Shown: positions 9,921 to 19,653, counted from the stretch's first letter. The stretch: 64,000 nucleotides of DNA from Mesorhizobium sp. DCY119 (GCF_003590645.1 NZ_CP031834.1:620001-684000); one strand, 5' to 3'. A program made the numbers and translations. The notes: a model not told the origin generated them from the letters alone.

Positions 9921-10954
9921 GCTATGCGCCTCGCGCGCTCGAGTTCGATGACGCGCCCGCGTTGGGCAAGCGACTGGGTGGCGGCTTCAAGGATGCGTAC
10001 GACGCGCAGGCCGGCATGGCCGTCGGCCGTCGGGACCTTGCCCTGTTCGATGCAGTTAACGAATTCGCGAAGCTCGACGCCAAGGGCTTCGGTCGAGTCC
10101 AGCTGCGGCGCCCACATGTCGCCGGTGCGGTAGCCGACCAGCATCTGGTAGACCTTTTCGCCGTTCTTCTGCGGGTTGCCGTTGAGCGTGATGCCCTTGT
10201 CGTAGACCTTGATCTTCTCGCTGGGCTCGAGATCGTCATAGACGATCATCTTGCTGCTGCCGCCGATCAGCGTGCGCCGGACCTTCACCGGGGCCAGCCA
10301 GTTCACATGGATATGCGCGATCATGCTGTTGTCGAAGAACAGGTTGAGATAGGCGATGTTCTCCGGCTCGCCCACGACGTGGCTCATGCCCGTTGCCGAG
10401 ACGGCCACCGGCTTTGCCGGCAGGACATAATCCATGATCGAGAGGTCGTGGACGGCGAGATCCCAGACGACGCTGACATCGTGCTGGAACAGGCCGAGAT
10501 TCACGCGGACCGAGTCGTAATAATAGATGTCGCCAAGTCCGCTTTCGACGAGCTCGCGCATTTTCCGTACCGCGCCGGTGTGAACGAAGGTGTGGTCGAC
10601 GGCCAGCACGAGCTTGCGCCGCGAAGCCTCGTCAACCAGCCGGCGTGCCTCGTCAGCGGTCGCCGCCATCGGCTTTTCGACAAACACATGCTTGCCCGCC
10701 ATCAGGGCGCTCATCGCCAGCCTGAAATGCGCGGAAACCGGAGTGGCGATCGCGATTGCATCGACGCGCGGATCGCGCAGGACTTCGTCGAAGTCGTCCG
10801 TGATCTCGACGGCCGGATACCGCGCCTGGACGCTGACCAGCCGCTCTTTCTTGAGATCGCAAACGCTGATCAGCCGCGCACCCGGCGTCTCGGCAAAATT
10901 GCGAACGAGGTTGGGACCCCAGTAACCGTAACCAACTACTGCAACGCCGATCAT
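9917..10954 (-). CDS. WlbA/WbpB-like Gfo/Idh/MocA-family oxidoreductase
   Basis: NAD-dependent sugar oxidoreductase of 345 residues from ATG 10954, chosen because the Rossmann motif VVGYGYWGPN then begins at residue 6; upstream in-frame starts lie within the acetyltransferase gene. The family EKP motif (VFVEKPM) is present, and WDLAVHDLSIMDY contains the conserved histidine. WlbA enzymes oxidise C3 of UDP-GlcNAcA so that a WlbC transaminase can act. It is one base from the preceding acetyltransferase stop and overlaps the aminotransferase start. Confidence 0.87.
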   Translation of the reverse strand: MIGVAVVGYGYWGPNLVRNFAETPGARLISVCDLKKERLVSVQARYPAVEITDDFDEVLRDPRVDAIAIATPVSAHFRLAMSALMAGKHVFVEKPMAATADEARRLVDEASRRKLVLAVDHTFVHTGAVRKMRELVESGLGDIYYYDSVRVNLGLFQHDVSVVWDLAVHDLSIMDYVLPAKPVAVSATGMSHVVGEPENIAYLNLFFDNSMIAHIHVNWLAPVKVRRTLIGGSSKMIVYDDLEPSEKIKVYDKGITLNGNPQKNGEKVYQMLVGYRTGDMWAPQLDSTEALGVELREFVNCIEQGKVPTADGHAGLRVVRILEAATQSLAQRGRVIELERARRIA

Positions 10955-10955
10955 G

Positions 10956-11456
10956 TCACTCTCCCGAAACGATGCGGCGGACCGGAGCGTCCTTGGCTCT
11001 GCCGACGATCCGCGCAGGAACGCCGGCGACGATCGCGTAGTCCGGAACGTCCTTGGTGACGACGGAGCCGGCGCCGATGAGCGCACCCCTGCCGATGATC
11101 ACGCCAGCGAGAATGGTCGCATTGCTTCCGATTGAGGCGTGTTGCCTGACCAGCGTGGGGATGACGGTCCAGTCTTCGTCGGTCTGGAGCCCGCCATCCG
11201 TGGTCACGGCGCGCGGATGAAGATCGTTGGTGAACATGACGCCATGGCCGACGAAGACGCCGTCTTCCAGCGTCACCCCTTCACAGATGAAAGTGTGGCT
11301 CGAAATCTTGCAGTTCTGGCCGATCGTGGCATTGCGCTGGATTTCGACGAATGTGCCGATGCGCGAACCTGCGCCGACATGGCAGCCATATAGATTGACC
11401 AGATCCGGGTGATGGATGACCACACCTTCGTCCAGAGTGACATCGGAAGAAATCAT
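10956..11456 (-). CDS. WlbB/WbpD-like sugar N-acetyltransferase
   Basis: 166-residue hexapeptide-repeat protein from ATG 11456 ([11 protein letters not shown]). It has a left-handed beta-helix ([29 protein letters not shown]) with the insertion [11 protein letters not shown] that is characteristic of WbpD/WlbB 3-N-acetyltransferases, and ends in [12 protein letters not shown]. It is first in the leftward operon, followed by the WlbA-like and WlbC-like genes, which supports 3-N-acetylation of a UDP-2-acetamido-3-amino uronic acid. An upstream in-frame start at 11495 would add 13 poorly conserved residues. Confidence 0.87.
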   Translation of the reverse strand: MISSDVTLDEGVVIHHPDLVNLYGCHVGAGSRIGTFVEIQRNATIGQNCKISSHTFICEGVTLEDGVFVGHGVMFTNDLHPRAVTTDGGLQTDEDWTVIPTLVRQHASIGSNATILAGVIIGRGALIGAGSVVTKDVPDYAIVAGVPARIVGRAKDAPVRRIVSGE

Positions 11457-12012
11457 TCCGTCAGTTTCCCTGTTTCCTGAGCCGCTGCCCCGCACACTCC
11501 GCGATGCGCCGGCTGGATATGGAAACAGAGGAGCAATCCATGCCCGTCATGCCGATCCCCGCCGTTCACTTGCCAGAGTTTTGAAGAAGCGCTGAAAGTA
11601 AATCCGTCCGATAACCAGATTTCTTTTCAGGATCGGAGTAAAGGAAAGAAAACGCAGTACATTCCCGTCCGAAAGGCTTAGGCGGCATAGACCGAGTGGC
11701 AGGGTCTCAATACCCGCTACTTGCCCAGCAGACGGCATTTGCGGGCTTGCGTGGCACTGAGCTCGGGGCGGTGCGCATAAGCTAAGCGATAGTAAGCCAT
11801 TCGAGCACTGGAAGGTGCTGGTAATAGTACCCGGCCTAATCCTTAGGGCTTATAGAGTGACCGAGCTATCCTCCGGAGAAATCAGGGATAGAAACCGGAC
11901 CTACTCGTAAGCCTAAAGTTCGGAGCCAGCGAAAACATCTATAGTTTTGTCAAACTCGCCAGTGAGTCCATGTGGAACGCGTGGCCGCTGATCAAGCGCG
12001 GAGGTAGACAGA
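11457..12012. other. Divergent intergenic region between two sugar operons
   Basis: 556 bp without a convincing gene. It lies between the leftward amino-sugar operon and the rightward glycosyltransferase pair, so it should hold both promoters. The composition is clearly less GC-rich than the flanking genes. A small inverted repeat CCTAA-TCC-TTAGG is at 11835-11847. GGAGG at 12000-12004 is the ribosome site of the following gene. No -35/-10 pair could be assigned. Confidence 0.6.
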
Positions 12013-13230
12013 GTGCAAGTCGGGGAACGGGTTTTCGAACAGATACAGGAATCGGACGCAAGGCCGAAGCTGATGATCGCCACGCGGGTGTTTGGCGCCA
12101 GTGGCCAGCCCTGGATGTGGCGGCAGGTGGTCGGGCTTCAGGGCTTCCGCAAGGAACTGCTTTGCTGGGAACGGCAGAACGCCGGTACCCAACCGACGAC
12201 CGACGTTCGCGAGCACGTGCTGCCGGGCAAGCTTGCGCCCTACCACAATGACGGACGCTGGCTCTATCGGTCCCGGGCGATCTTCAATGGCAGCTTCTAT
12301 GCGGCGATCGGCGAGGAGCGCACGCGCCTGAAGCAGCTGTTCGACAAGGACCGGCCGGATGTCATCCTTTGCAATTTCGGAGACATCGCCATGCGCCTGC
12401 TGCCGACTGCGCGCGAGGCCGGCATTCCGCTGGTCGCTTATTTCCACGGCGATTTTTCCTTCATCAGGAACAGGTGGTATCGCTGGAGCCTCTATCGCTG
12501 CCTGCATGATTTTGCCGCGATTGTCGTGGTGACGGATGCGGAGCGGCAATGGCTGCGCGAACACGGCGCGCCGGAAGACAAGATCCACTATATCCCCTGC
12601 GGTGCGCCGACGGATGTGTTCCGGCCGGTGCCCGAGCGCAGCGACGATCTGGTGCGGTTCGTGATGGTTTCGCGGCTGTCCGAGGAAAAAGGCTGCGATG
12701 TTTCGATAAGAGCCTTTTCCGAGGTCGCAAAGCAGAATCCGAAGGTCCGGCTCGGCATTTTCGGTGACGGGGTCGAGCGTGAGAATCTTGGAGAGCTCGT
12801 CAAGAGGCTGGGGCTTGTCGACAAGGTGACTTTCCATGGCTTCATCGACGAGCTGAGCCTGGCGAAGAAACTGCCGTTGCATGACATCTTCATCCAGCAT
12901 TCGCGCATCAAGGAAGGGTCGCCGGTATCGATCGTCGAGGCGATGTCCTGCGCCCTGCCCGTGGTGGCAACGACGATCGGCGGCATCACCGACCAGATCG
13001 CCACCGGCCAGAACGGTTATCTGGTTTCGGAGGGCGACATCGACGGCATGATCGCAGCGATGCAGCGGCTTGCATCAGACCCGGTACTGCGTAAGCAGCT
13101 CGGGGCCGTTGGCCGGGAGCGCGCCGTGGCCTGTCACGACGCCGCCAAGCAGACGCGGCGTCTCGGCGAACTGGTCATGGATGTCACGCGCATGAGCAGC
13201 ATGAAGCGACAGGACGCACTGGCCTCATGA
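12013..13230 (+). CDS. Family 4-type (GT-B) glycosyltransferase
   Basis: 405-residue retaining GT-B glycosyltransferase. The C-terminal Rossmann half holds FVMVSRLSEEKGCDVSIRAF near 210-230 and the donor-binding EX7E-type segment (KEGSPVSIVEAMSCALPVV) near 300-318. It is cytoplasmic or membrane-associated and adds one sugar to the lipid-linked repeat. The start is GTG 12013, supported by GGAGG 8 bp upstream. The stop overlaps the next glycosyltransferase start (ATGA), so the two probably add successive residues. Donor and acceptor are unknown. Confidence 0.87.
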   Translation: MQVGERVFEQIQESDARPKLMIATRVFGASGQPWMWRQVVGLQGFRKELLCWERQNAGTQPTTDVREHVLPGKLAPYHNDGRWLYRSRAIFNGSFYAAIGEERTRLKQLFDKDRPDVILCNFGDIAMRLLPTAREAGIPLVAYFHGDFSFIRNRWYRWSLYRCLHDFAAIVVVTDAERQWLREHGAPEDKIHYIPCGAPTDVFRPVPERSDDLVRFVMVSRLSEEKGCDVSIRAFSEVAKQNPKVRLGIFGDGVERENLGELVKRLGLVDKVTFHGFIDELSLAKKLPLHDIFIQHSRIKEGSPVSIVEAMSCALPVVATTIGGITDQIATGQNGYLVSEGDIDGMIAAMQRLASDPVLRKQLGAVGRERAVACHDAAKQTRRLGELVMDVTRMSSMKRQDALAS

Positions 13231-14264
13231 CCACCGTCCAGATCATCGTGCCGTGCTACAATTACGGCCGCTACCTGCGTGCATGCGTAAACAGTGCGTT
13301 GTCGCAGGAAAACGTCGATGTGAAAGTTCTGATCATCGACGATTGTTCATCCGACGATACGCTGGATATGTGCAAGCAGCTGGCGTCCGAAGATCGCCGC
13401 GTGGACTATATCCACCATGCGGTGAACAAGGGGCATATCGCAACCTACAATGAGGGTCTGGCACTTGCCGAGAGTGACTATCTCGTTCTTTTGTCGGCCG
13501 ACGATCTGCTGACCCCGGGCTGCCTGTCGCGGGCGACGGCCCTGATGAACTATCATCCTTCGGTCGGGCTGACTTACGGCTATCCCATACCTGTCTACGG
13601 CCCGGCGCTTCCGCCCGCGAGGACCGAGGATACCGGTTGGACGATCTGGCGTGGCGGCGACTGGATCGAGCGCATGTGCCGGGCCGGGAAGAACTTTATC
13701 TGCTGTCCGGAGGTGGTGATCCGCACCAGCATCCAACACCGGTTGGGTGGATACAAGGCATCGCTTCCTCATTCGGCCGACATGGAAATGTGGCTGCGCG
13801 CAGCCGCCATCTCGGATATCGGCCGCATCAATGGCGCCGATCAGGCCTATTACCGCGTTCACAACGCAAACATGCATCGGACGGTACATGCCGGCTTCCT
13901 CTATGATCTGCGGGCGCGCCGCGATGCCATTCTGTCGGCTTTCGAAAACGAGGCTGGTGCCTTGCCGGATGCGGCTGCGATGCAGGAGACTGCGCGGCGG
14001 ACGCTTGCGCTGACTGCGCTTCGCTATGCCTGCCAGATCATCGATTCCGGCCGCGCCGAAAGTGAACCGGTCGACCTCTACCGCGAATTCGCACTCGATC
14101 TCTATCCGGCGGCAGCGAACACCAGGCAGTGGCAAAGCCTTGAGCGCAGGCGCAATGGCGTCGATGGTGCGATCTCGACCGTGGTGGCACGCGGTCACGC
14201 GCAACTGCGCGAGATCGCCGACAAATATGCGTGGCGTCGCTGGTGGCAGACCGGGCTGTATTGA
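13227..14264 (+). CDS. Family 2 (GT-A) glycosyltransferase
   Basis: 345-residue inverting glycosyltransferase. It opens with VQIIVPCYNYGRYLRACVNS and carries LIIDDCSSDDT, then the metal-binding LLSADDLLTPG (a DxD-like SADD) near residue 90. The conserved HSADMEMWLR near 185 supplies the general-base region (ED-like). A C-terminal helical tail follows. Coupled to the upstream GT-B gene by ATGA overlap and followed by a hairpin terminator. The sugar is not predictable. Confidence 0.87.
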   Translation: MTTVQIIVPCYNYGRYLRACVNSALSQENVDVKVLIIDDCSSDDTLDMCKQLASEDRRVDYIHHAVNKGHIATYNEGLALAESDYLVLLSADDLLTPGCLSRATALMNYHPSVGLTYGYPIPVYGPALPPARTEDTGWTIWRGGDWIERMCRAGKNFICCPEVVIRTSIQHRLGGYKASLPHSADMEMWLRAAAISDIGRINGADQAYYRVHNANMHRTVHAGFLYDLRARRDAILSAFENEAGALPDAAAMQETARRTLALTALRYACQIIDSGRAESEPVDLYREFALDLYPAAANTRQWQSLERRRNGVDGAISTVVARGHAQLREIADKYAWRRWWQTGLY

Positions 14265-14267
14265 TCG

Positions 14268-14297
14268 AGCCGCCAGTCCGCTGATCGGCCGGCTTTT
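14268..14297 (+). terminator. Probable rho-independent terminator
   Basis: AGCCGCC (14268-14274) pairs with GGCCGGCT (14287-14294), with one bulged base, followed by TTTT. It lies between the convergent genes ending at 14264 and 14310. Confidence 0.5.
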
Positions 14298-14309
14298 GGG
14301 CGCGCAGCG

Positions 14310-15395
14310 TTAAACGCGTTCCACCGCCGCATCCTTGAGCAGAAGCTCGGAATAGATGTTCGTCACGTCGTCGCGTTCGCGCGCCGGCGAATATTCGGAC
14401 AGGACGAAGCGGGATGCTTCAAGCCCGCGATCGCGGCACCAGCCGGGTTGGTGGCGTTCCGCGAGAATGGCTTTCTCGACAGCACTCGCGAAACCAAGGA
14501 TGTCGCCGGACTCGATCGGCGCGCTGAACTCCGGGCGAAAGAATTCCCGCCCCGCAAAACCATGATTGCCGATCACGTAGTTCCCGCATGCCATCGCCTC
14601 CGCCGGAGGCAGGCCGAACCCTTCCTGATGGGTAAAGGCAAGGAAGACGCGTGTGGTTCGCAGGCGGTCCGCGACCTGGGAATGTGTCAGCCTGTCCAGC
14701 GGCACGACCTCCCAGCCGTCGAGAATTCCCCGCGCCTCCAGCATCTCCAGGACCTGCCGCGCATCTTCGCGCCCGCGCCTCGGCATATAGGCTATGCGCT
14801 GTCCGGATGGTTCGCTCCCCGGATGGAACAGTGCCGGATCGATGCCGAGATGGACGCGCCGTATGAGCGCTTCGCGGAACGCCCAGCCGAGCATCTCTTG
14901 ATTGTGCCGCGAGACGGTGATGATGCCGGCGAGGCCCGGATTGGCCGCGTAGAGACGCGCAACCTGATGGACCGGCCGCTTCCAGGTCAGATGGCTGTTC
15001 TGGTTGAAGATGACGTGACGCGTGCCCCGCGGCAGCTGAAGCAGAAGGTCGATATCGACTTCGGGAACCACGAGCAGGTCACCGCCACGCAGGGTCGCGC
15101 TGGCGATATCCGTCACCCTGGTCTCATGCTCGAACCACTCGCAGCGGAAGCCGGGACGATGGTGGAGGACAAAGGCGCTGATCCCGGCTGCGCTCAGAAT
15201 GTCGACGTGCCGGTATATGACGCGTATGCCGCCCGAAGGCTCGGGATGGTCCGGCGTCAGGAAGTAGACCGTAGGCGTCGAGGTCTTCTCGTTGCTGACC
15301 TGAATCTCCAACCGGCGCCTGCGCCGGCGATCCTTCGCCTCGCTCATCCTTCGAAACAGGGATCGCGCCAGATTTTCCGCAGACACCAAGGTCAT
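14310..15395 (-). CDS. GT-B glycosyltransferase (family 4-like)
   Basis: 361-residue protein. After an Arg-rich N-terminus (SEAKDRRRRRRLEIQ) it has a GT-B fold: VYFLTPDHPEPSGGIRVIYR near 45-64 and the donor-site segment TRVFLAFTHQEGFGLPPAEAM near 260-280, with the E-x7-E glutamates. The middle region NQNSHLTWKR and HLGIDPALFHPG is typical of mannosyl/rhamnosyl-type transferases. ATG 15395 is used; an internal ATG at 15347 is possible. It converges on the 13227 gene and diverges from the polymerase gene at 15649. Confidence 0.82.
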   Translation of the reverse strand: MTLVSAENLARSLFRRMSEAKDRRRRRRLEIQVSNEKTSTPTVYFLTPDHPEPSGGIRVIYRHVDILSAAGISAFVLHHRPGFRCEWFEHETRVTDIASATLRGGDLLVVPEVDIDLLLQLPRGTRHVIFNQNSHLTWKRPVHQVARLYAANPGLAGIITVSRHNQEMLGWAFREALIRRVHLGIDPALFHPGSEPSGQRIAYMPRRGREDARQVLEMLEARGILDGWEVVPLDRLTHSQVADRLRTTRVFLAFTHQEGFGLPPAEAMACGNYVIGNHGFAGREFFRPEFSAPIESGDILGFASAVEKAILAERHQPGWCRDRGLEASRFVLSEYSPARERDDVTNIYSELLLKDAAVERV

Positions 15396-15648
15396 TCTTC
15401 AGCTCACCGCTTGCTGGTCATGCTGCCGGAGCTTCGTGATGGCCTAAGCTTGGAGTATCCCCGACCCGTGGGAAAGAGTTCCACGATGCAAGGTGCAAAG
15501 CAATTCCACCTTTTATACATCAAAGTAACTACTCACATGACCCGGATATTTACTGCTACCCAAGTTGCAGGAGCGTAAATTCGGGTCTGCCTCAAAGATT
15601 ATCTGCGAGCGGCCGACATTTGGAACGCGGGTGAACCGGGCAACCAAA

Positions 15649-17097
15649 ATGGTGGATGGAACTTTCGGTGCGGTGCCTGATCACGCCGGCGAGGCCAGGC
15701 AGGGCCGGCAGTCAGGAACGGGCAGGCGTTCGTCCCGGGCCGAACAGTCCGCGCGTGAAAAGTCTACGCACCGTGGCCTGCCATGGCCGGTCTTCCTGTT
15801 CATGGCGGGATTGCTCATTCCCTGGATCATCACCATCGGCCCGATCCGGATGTCGCTCTATCGCTTCATTCTCCTGGCCTTTCTCCTGCCTTGCCTGATC
15901 GGCTGGATAAGCGGCAGAGCGGGGCGCATCAGGATCGCCGACATTTCGTTCATCCTGTATTGCTTCTGGTGCTTTCTCGCGATCGGGATGATCCACGGCT
16001 TCGACTATGCGTTTCAGCCATCCGGCATGATCTTCATCGAGACCGTCGGTGCTTACATGCTGGCCCGATGCTTCATCCGCGACGCCGATGATTTCTACAA
16101 CATGGTGCGCATGCTGCTGCGGCTTGTGACCCTGCTCCTGCCCTTCGCGGTGTTCGAGGCGATAACCGGGCGCAATATCCTGCTGTCGGCTTTCTCTGCG
16201 GTCTATCCGACATTTCCCGACAATTTCGTCGATCCCCGCTGGGGCATGCGGCGCGTCCAGAGCGTCTTCGAGCATCCGATATTGTACGGCGTGGTCTGTG
16301 CCAGCGCGCTGGCTTTCACCCATATGGTGCTTGGCTACGGGAAGAGCTTTGCGGGCCGCTGGCGCGGCACGGGCATTGTCATAGCAGCGACGTTCTTTTC
16401 GCTCTCTGCCGGCCCTATGACGGCGCTGGCCAGCCAGGGAATGCTGCTCGGCTGGAACTGGGCGCTCAGAAGCATAGAGGCGCGCTGGAAGATCCTGTGC
16501 GCCTTCGGCTTCCTGGCGGCGATGTCGATAGAGCTTCTGTCCAACCGTTCCGTGCCTGTCGTGTTCATGTCGTATTTTTCGTTCGACGAGTCTTCGGCCT
16601 ATGTCCGCGCCGAAATATACCGATACGGATCCGCATCGATCATGAACCACCCGCTTTTCGGTGTTGGCTTTGGCTATTGGGAGCGGCCGTCATGGATGAG
16701 CCCCAGCATCGACATGTTCTGGATCATCGACGGGGTCCGCCACGGGCTGCCGGCGGAACTGTTCATGGCGCTGGGCTTCTTTGCGGTTTATCTGCCCGTG
16801 GCGTTCAAATCGGGGCTCGACGAGAGAACGCAAGCGTACAAGACCGCATTCGTGATCGCGATGACTGGTTTCTTCCTGGTCGGGTGGACTGTCTACTTCT
16901 GGAACGCGACCTACGTCATCTTCATCTTCCTGATCGGCAGCGGCGTATGGGTACTCGACGTGGAGACAAACGCCGCAGCGGCGACCCCACGCGACAGATC
17001 GCGCGGTGAGACGGCCGGCAATGATCGTCGAAATGGGCATATGGCGGAACGTGGCAAGCCACCCGTCGCGGAAGGCCGGAAACGGCCATACGTCTAA
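15649..17097 (+). CDS. Wzy/O-antigen ligase-like membrane protein
   Basis: About 482 residues with roughly ten hydrophobic segments starting at residue 45 (PVFLFMAGLLIPWIITIGP). A large periplasmic loop in the second half contains EIYRYGSASIMNHPLFGVGF, the shape of the Wzy_C/O-antigen ligase domain (Arg-rich loop then NHPLFGVGFG). It would polymerise flipped repeat units on the periplasmic side. The start is uncertain: ATG 15649 is used, with GTG 15631 and TTG 15565 further up. Sequence is too divergent to tell polymerase from ligase, but no other Wzy candidate is in the locus. Confidence 0.75.
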   Translation: MVDGTFGAVPDHAGEARQGRQSGTGRRSSRAEQSAREKSTHRGLPWPVFLFMAGLLIPWIITIGPIRMSLYRFILLAFLLPCLIGWISGRAGRIRIADISFILYCFWCFLAIGMIHGFDYAFQPSGMIFIETVGAYMLARCFIRDADDFYNMVRMLLRLVTLLLPFAVFEAITGRNILLSAFSAVYPTFPDNFVDPRWGMRRVQSVFEHPILYGVVCASALAFTHMVLGYGKSFAGRWRGTGIVIAATFFSLSAGPMTALASQGMLLGWNWALRSIEARWKILCAFGFLAAMSIELLSNRSVPVVFMSYFSFDESSAYVRAEIYRYGSASIMNHPLFGVGFGYWERPSWMSPSIDMFWIIDGVRHGLPAELFMALGFFAVYLPVAFKSGLDERTQAYKTAFVIAMTGFFLVGWTVYFWNATYVIFIFLIGSGVWVLDVETNAAAATPRDRSRGETAGNDRRNGHMAERGKPPVAEGRKRPYV

Positions 17098-17227
17098 TTG
17101 CCGACCGGTCTAAATCTATAGATGCCAGCCTACTTTCTGGCTGCTCGTGTATGCCTCAGGTAGCTTCGTAGCGGAGACTCCGCAATCGATGAAGAGTTCG
17201 TTCAGCCAATCCTCGGGGGTGCGGTTC

Positions 17228-18433
17228 ATGACTGCCATTATGGAATCCCGCAGGTTCGTCGCCGACCACAGCGCGGTCGTCGAAGAGAAGGTGACGACTG
17301 CGACCACGCTGGAAGAGGTCGAAGCGCTTCGCGACGTCTGGAATTCGCTTCACGTCGACGATATCGATTCCGACATCGACTACTACATGACCGTGGTGCG
17401 CCATGCCGATCAGGTCATCCGGCCGCATGTGGTTCATATCCGCCAGGACGGGGGAGCCGACCTGCTCGCGGTTGCCCGGCTTGAAAACCTGCCCGTGCCT
17501 TTCCGGTTTGGATACCGGCGGCTCGGGTCCGCCACCTTGCGTGCCATCGTGGTGACCTTCGGCGGCATACTGGGTGCAAGGAACAAATACGAGGAAGAAA
17601 TCGTCCTGCGACACCTGATGAAGGACCTCGACAAGGGTGTCGCGGACCTCATCCTGATGCGCAATGTCGACGTGGACAGCACGCTCTACACGACTGCCCT
17701 TGCAGCAACGGGCTGGGCGCAGCGGGCACATGCGCAGCCGGTTTCCCGCCGCTGGATGGCTGTGATACCGGATTCGATGACGCGGTTCCTCGAGACGCGT
17801 TCGGCCAAGACGCGAGGCAATTTGCGCCGGCACGACAATCAACTCCGAATGGAATTCGCAGGCCGGTTGGAGCTTCGGCATCTGGATCGTCCAGAAGATG
17901 CGGCCGATCTGTATCGAGACATGGAAGCAGTTGCCGCGAAAACCTATCAGCGTGGTCTCGGCGTCGGATTTTCCGGCACGCCGATGCAGTGCGCGCTGAT
18001 CAAGCTAGGGCTCGATCGCGGCTGGTACCGAACCTGGATGCTCGATATCGATGAGCGCCCTGTCGCCTTCTGGAGCGGCTTTGGCTATGGCGGCACTTTC
18101 CAGATCGGCACGCCCGGTTTCGACCCCGATATGAGCAAACTCTCGATCGGGCGCTTCACGATGATGCGAATGCTCGAGGATCTGTGCGCCGATCCAGCCA
18201 TTTCGGAGCTCGATTTCGGTCATGGCGAGGCCGAGTACAAATCCTCCTTCGGTCGGGCGGTTCGCTCCGAAAGCGAGGTCATGCTTGCCGCGTCGCGGCC
18301 ATGGCCGACGCTGGTGATGCTTGCGGTGTCGTCGCTGTCCTTTGCCAACAATCTGGTTCGCCGGCTTGTCGAGAATTCCGAATGGGGTCGCCGCCTGAAG
18401 GCAGGATGGCGCCGTCGCATGGCCAGCAGGTAA
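17228..18433 (+). CDS. GNAT/BioF2-type acyl- or aminoacyl-transferase
   Basis: About 401 residues. The central part (FLETRSAKTRGNLRRHDNQL through GERPVAFWSGFGYGGTF-like and FDPDMSKLSIGRFTMMRMLE) matches the BioF2/CelD-type GNAT domain found in many polysaccharide loci, distantly related to FemAB transferases. The FGHGEAEYKSSFG segment near the end is also typical. The probable role is acylation or aminoacylation of a sugar residue. ATG 17228 is chosen because GGGGG lies 8 bp upstream; GTG 17147 and ATG 17189 are alternatives. It is 2 bp from the next glycosyltransferase start. Confidence 0.72.
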   Translation: MTAIMESRRFVADHSAVVEEKVTTATTLEEVEALRDVWNSLHVDDIDSDIDYYMTVVRHADQVIRPHVVHIRQDGGADLLAVARLENLPVPFRFGYRRLGSATLRAIVVTFGGILGARNKYEEEIVLRHLMKDLDKGVADLILMRNVDVDSTLYTTALAATGWAQRAHAQPVSRRWMAVIPDSMTRFLETRSAKTRGNLRRHDNQLRMEFAGRLELRHLDRPEDAADLYRDMEAVAAKTYQRGLGVGFSGTPMQCALIKLGLDRGWYRTWMLDIDERPVAFWSGFGYGGTFQIGTPGFDPDMSKLSIGRFTMMRMLEDLCADPAISELDFGHGEAEYKSSFGRAVRSESEVMLAASRPWPTLVMLAVSSLSFANNLVRRLVENSEWGRRLKAGWRRRMASR

Positions 18434-18435
18434 CC

Positions 18436-19653
18436 ATGGCCAGGCTTCTGCTCGTAGCACCAACCTGTAATGGCGAGGATGTCGGCGAGGCGTGGGTCGC
18501 CTATCAGTGGGCGCGACGCCTCGGCGAGCGGCATGACGTGACCTTGCTGACCTATCACAAGCGGGGAGCCCGGCCTGCGACGCAGCAGCTTCCGGGCATG
18601 AAGGTCGTGGAGTGGACCGAGCCGCCGCTGCTTGGCCGCGCCGAGCGGCTGAACAGCATGCTGAAGCCTGGCTACGTCCCGTTCTATTTCCGCGCCAGAA
18701 AATGGATACGCCAGGCAATCGCCGAGGGGCAGCATTTCGATCTCGTGCACCAGCCCGTGCCGGTGGCCATGCGCTATCCCTCGCCTGCAGCCGGTCTTGG
18801 CATTCCGTTCGTCATAGGACCCGTGGGCGGCGGCCTGTCATCGCCGGATGGCTTTGCCGGCGACGAAGGTTCCGCGCCCTGGTTCATGGCGCTGCGCGGG
18901 CTCGATCGGTACCGGCAACAGTGGGATCCGTTTTTGCGCAAGACCTTCAGGACCGCAGACTGCGTGTTCGGAATAGCCGCCTATGTGAAGGAACAGCTGG
19001 CCGCAATCCCGCTGCGCCGCTTCGAGGTGATGAGCGAAACGGGTTTGGACGAGATCCCGGCACCGATCGATCGCAGCGGGCGATCCGGAACAATCCGGCT
19101 GCTTTACGTCGGACGCCTCGTGCGGACGAAAGGCGCTCGCGACATCATACGCGCCATGGGCATGCTGCGCGATGTTTCAGTCCGGCTGGACATCGTCGGC
19201 GAAGGGCCGGAACGAGCGGAATGCGAAGCGCTCATCGGCCAGCTTGATCTCGGCGATCGCGTTGCACTTCATGGCTGGCGCTCCAAGGCCGAGGTCGCGG
19301 AATTCTACAAGCAGGCGGACGTCTTCGTTTTTCCGAGCTATCGCGAACCAGGCGGCAACGTGGCACTGGAGGCGATGGGGTTTTCGCTGCCGCTCATCGT
19401 CGTCGATCGCGGTGGACCGGGAAGTGCGACAACAGACGCCTGCGCCATAAAGCTGTCAGTCACCACGCCGGAAGCGCTCGCGATCGATATCGCGGCTGCA
19501 ATCCGAAGGCTGGCGACCAATCCGGCACTGCGGCGCAGGATGGGCGAGGCAGCTCATGCGCATGTCAGGAAAAGCGCTTTGTGGAGCGCCAAGCTCGATC
19601 GTGTTGACAGTATCTATGCGCAGCTTATCAGCGCGCGTCGCAAGGACGCCTGA
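18436..19653 (+). CDS. Family 4-type (GT-B) glycosyltransferase
   Basis: 405 residues from ATG 18436. It contains LLLVAPTCNGEDVGEAW at the N-terminus, a glycine-rich acceptor loop GPVGGGLSSPDGF near 130, the second Rossmann half RLLYVGRLVRTKGARDIIRA near 220-240, and the donor motif FPSYREPGGNVALEAMGFSL near 300-320 with the conserved glutamates. It follows the GNAT gene by 2 bp. It converges on a GT2 gene 23 bp downstream. Acceptor and donor are unknown. Confidence 0.87.
   Translation: MARLLLVAPTCNGEDVGEAWVAYQWARRLGERHDVTLLTYHKRGARPATQQLPGMKVVEWTEPPLLGRAERLNSMLKPGYVPFYFRARKWIRQAIAEGQHFDLVHQPVPVAMRYPSPAAGLGIPFVIGPVGGGLSSPDGFAGDEGSAPWFMALRGLDRYRQQWDPFLRKTFRTADCVFGIAAYVKEQLAAIPLRRFEVMSETGLDEIPAPIDRSGRSGTIRLLYVGRLVRTKGARDIIRAMGMLRDVSVRLDIVGEGPERAECEALIGQLDLGDRVALHGWRSKAEVAEFYKQADVFVFPSYREPGGNVALEAMGFSLPLIVVDRGGPGSATTDACAIKLSVTTPEALAIDIAAAIRRLATNPALRRRMGEAAHAHVRKSALWSAKLDRVDSIYAQLISARRKDA

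Noticed and set aside
11547-11738. 63-residue minus-strand frame in the 11457-12012 gap.
   Set aside because: No family resemblance and no ribosome site; the region looks like a promoter area.
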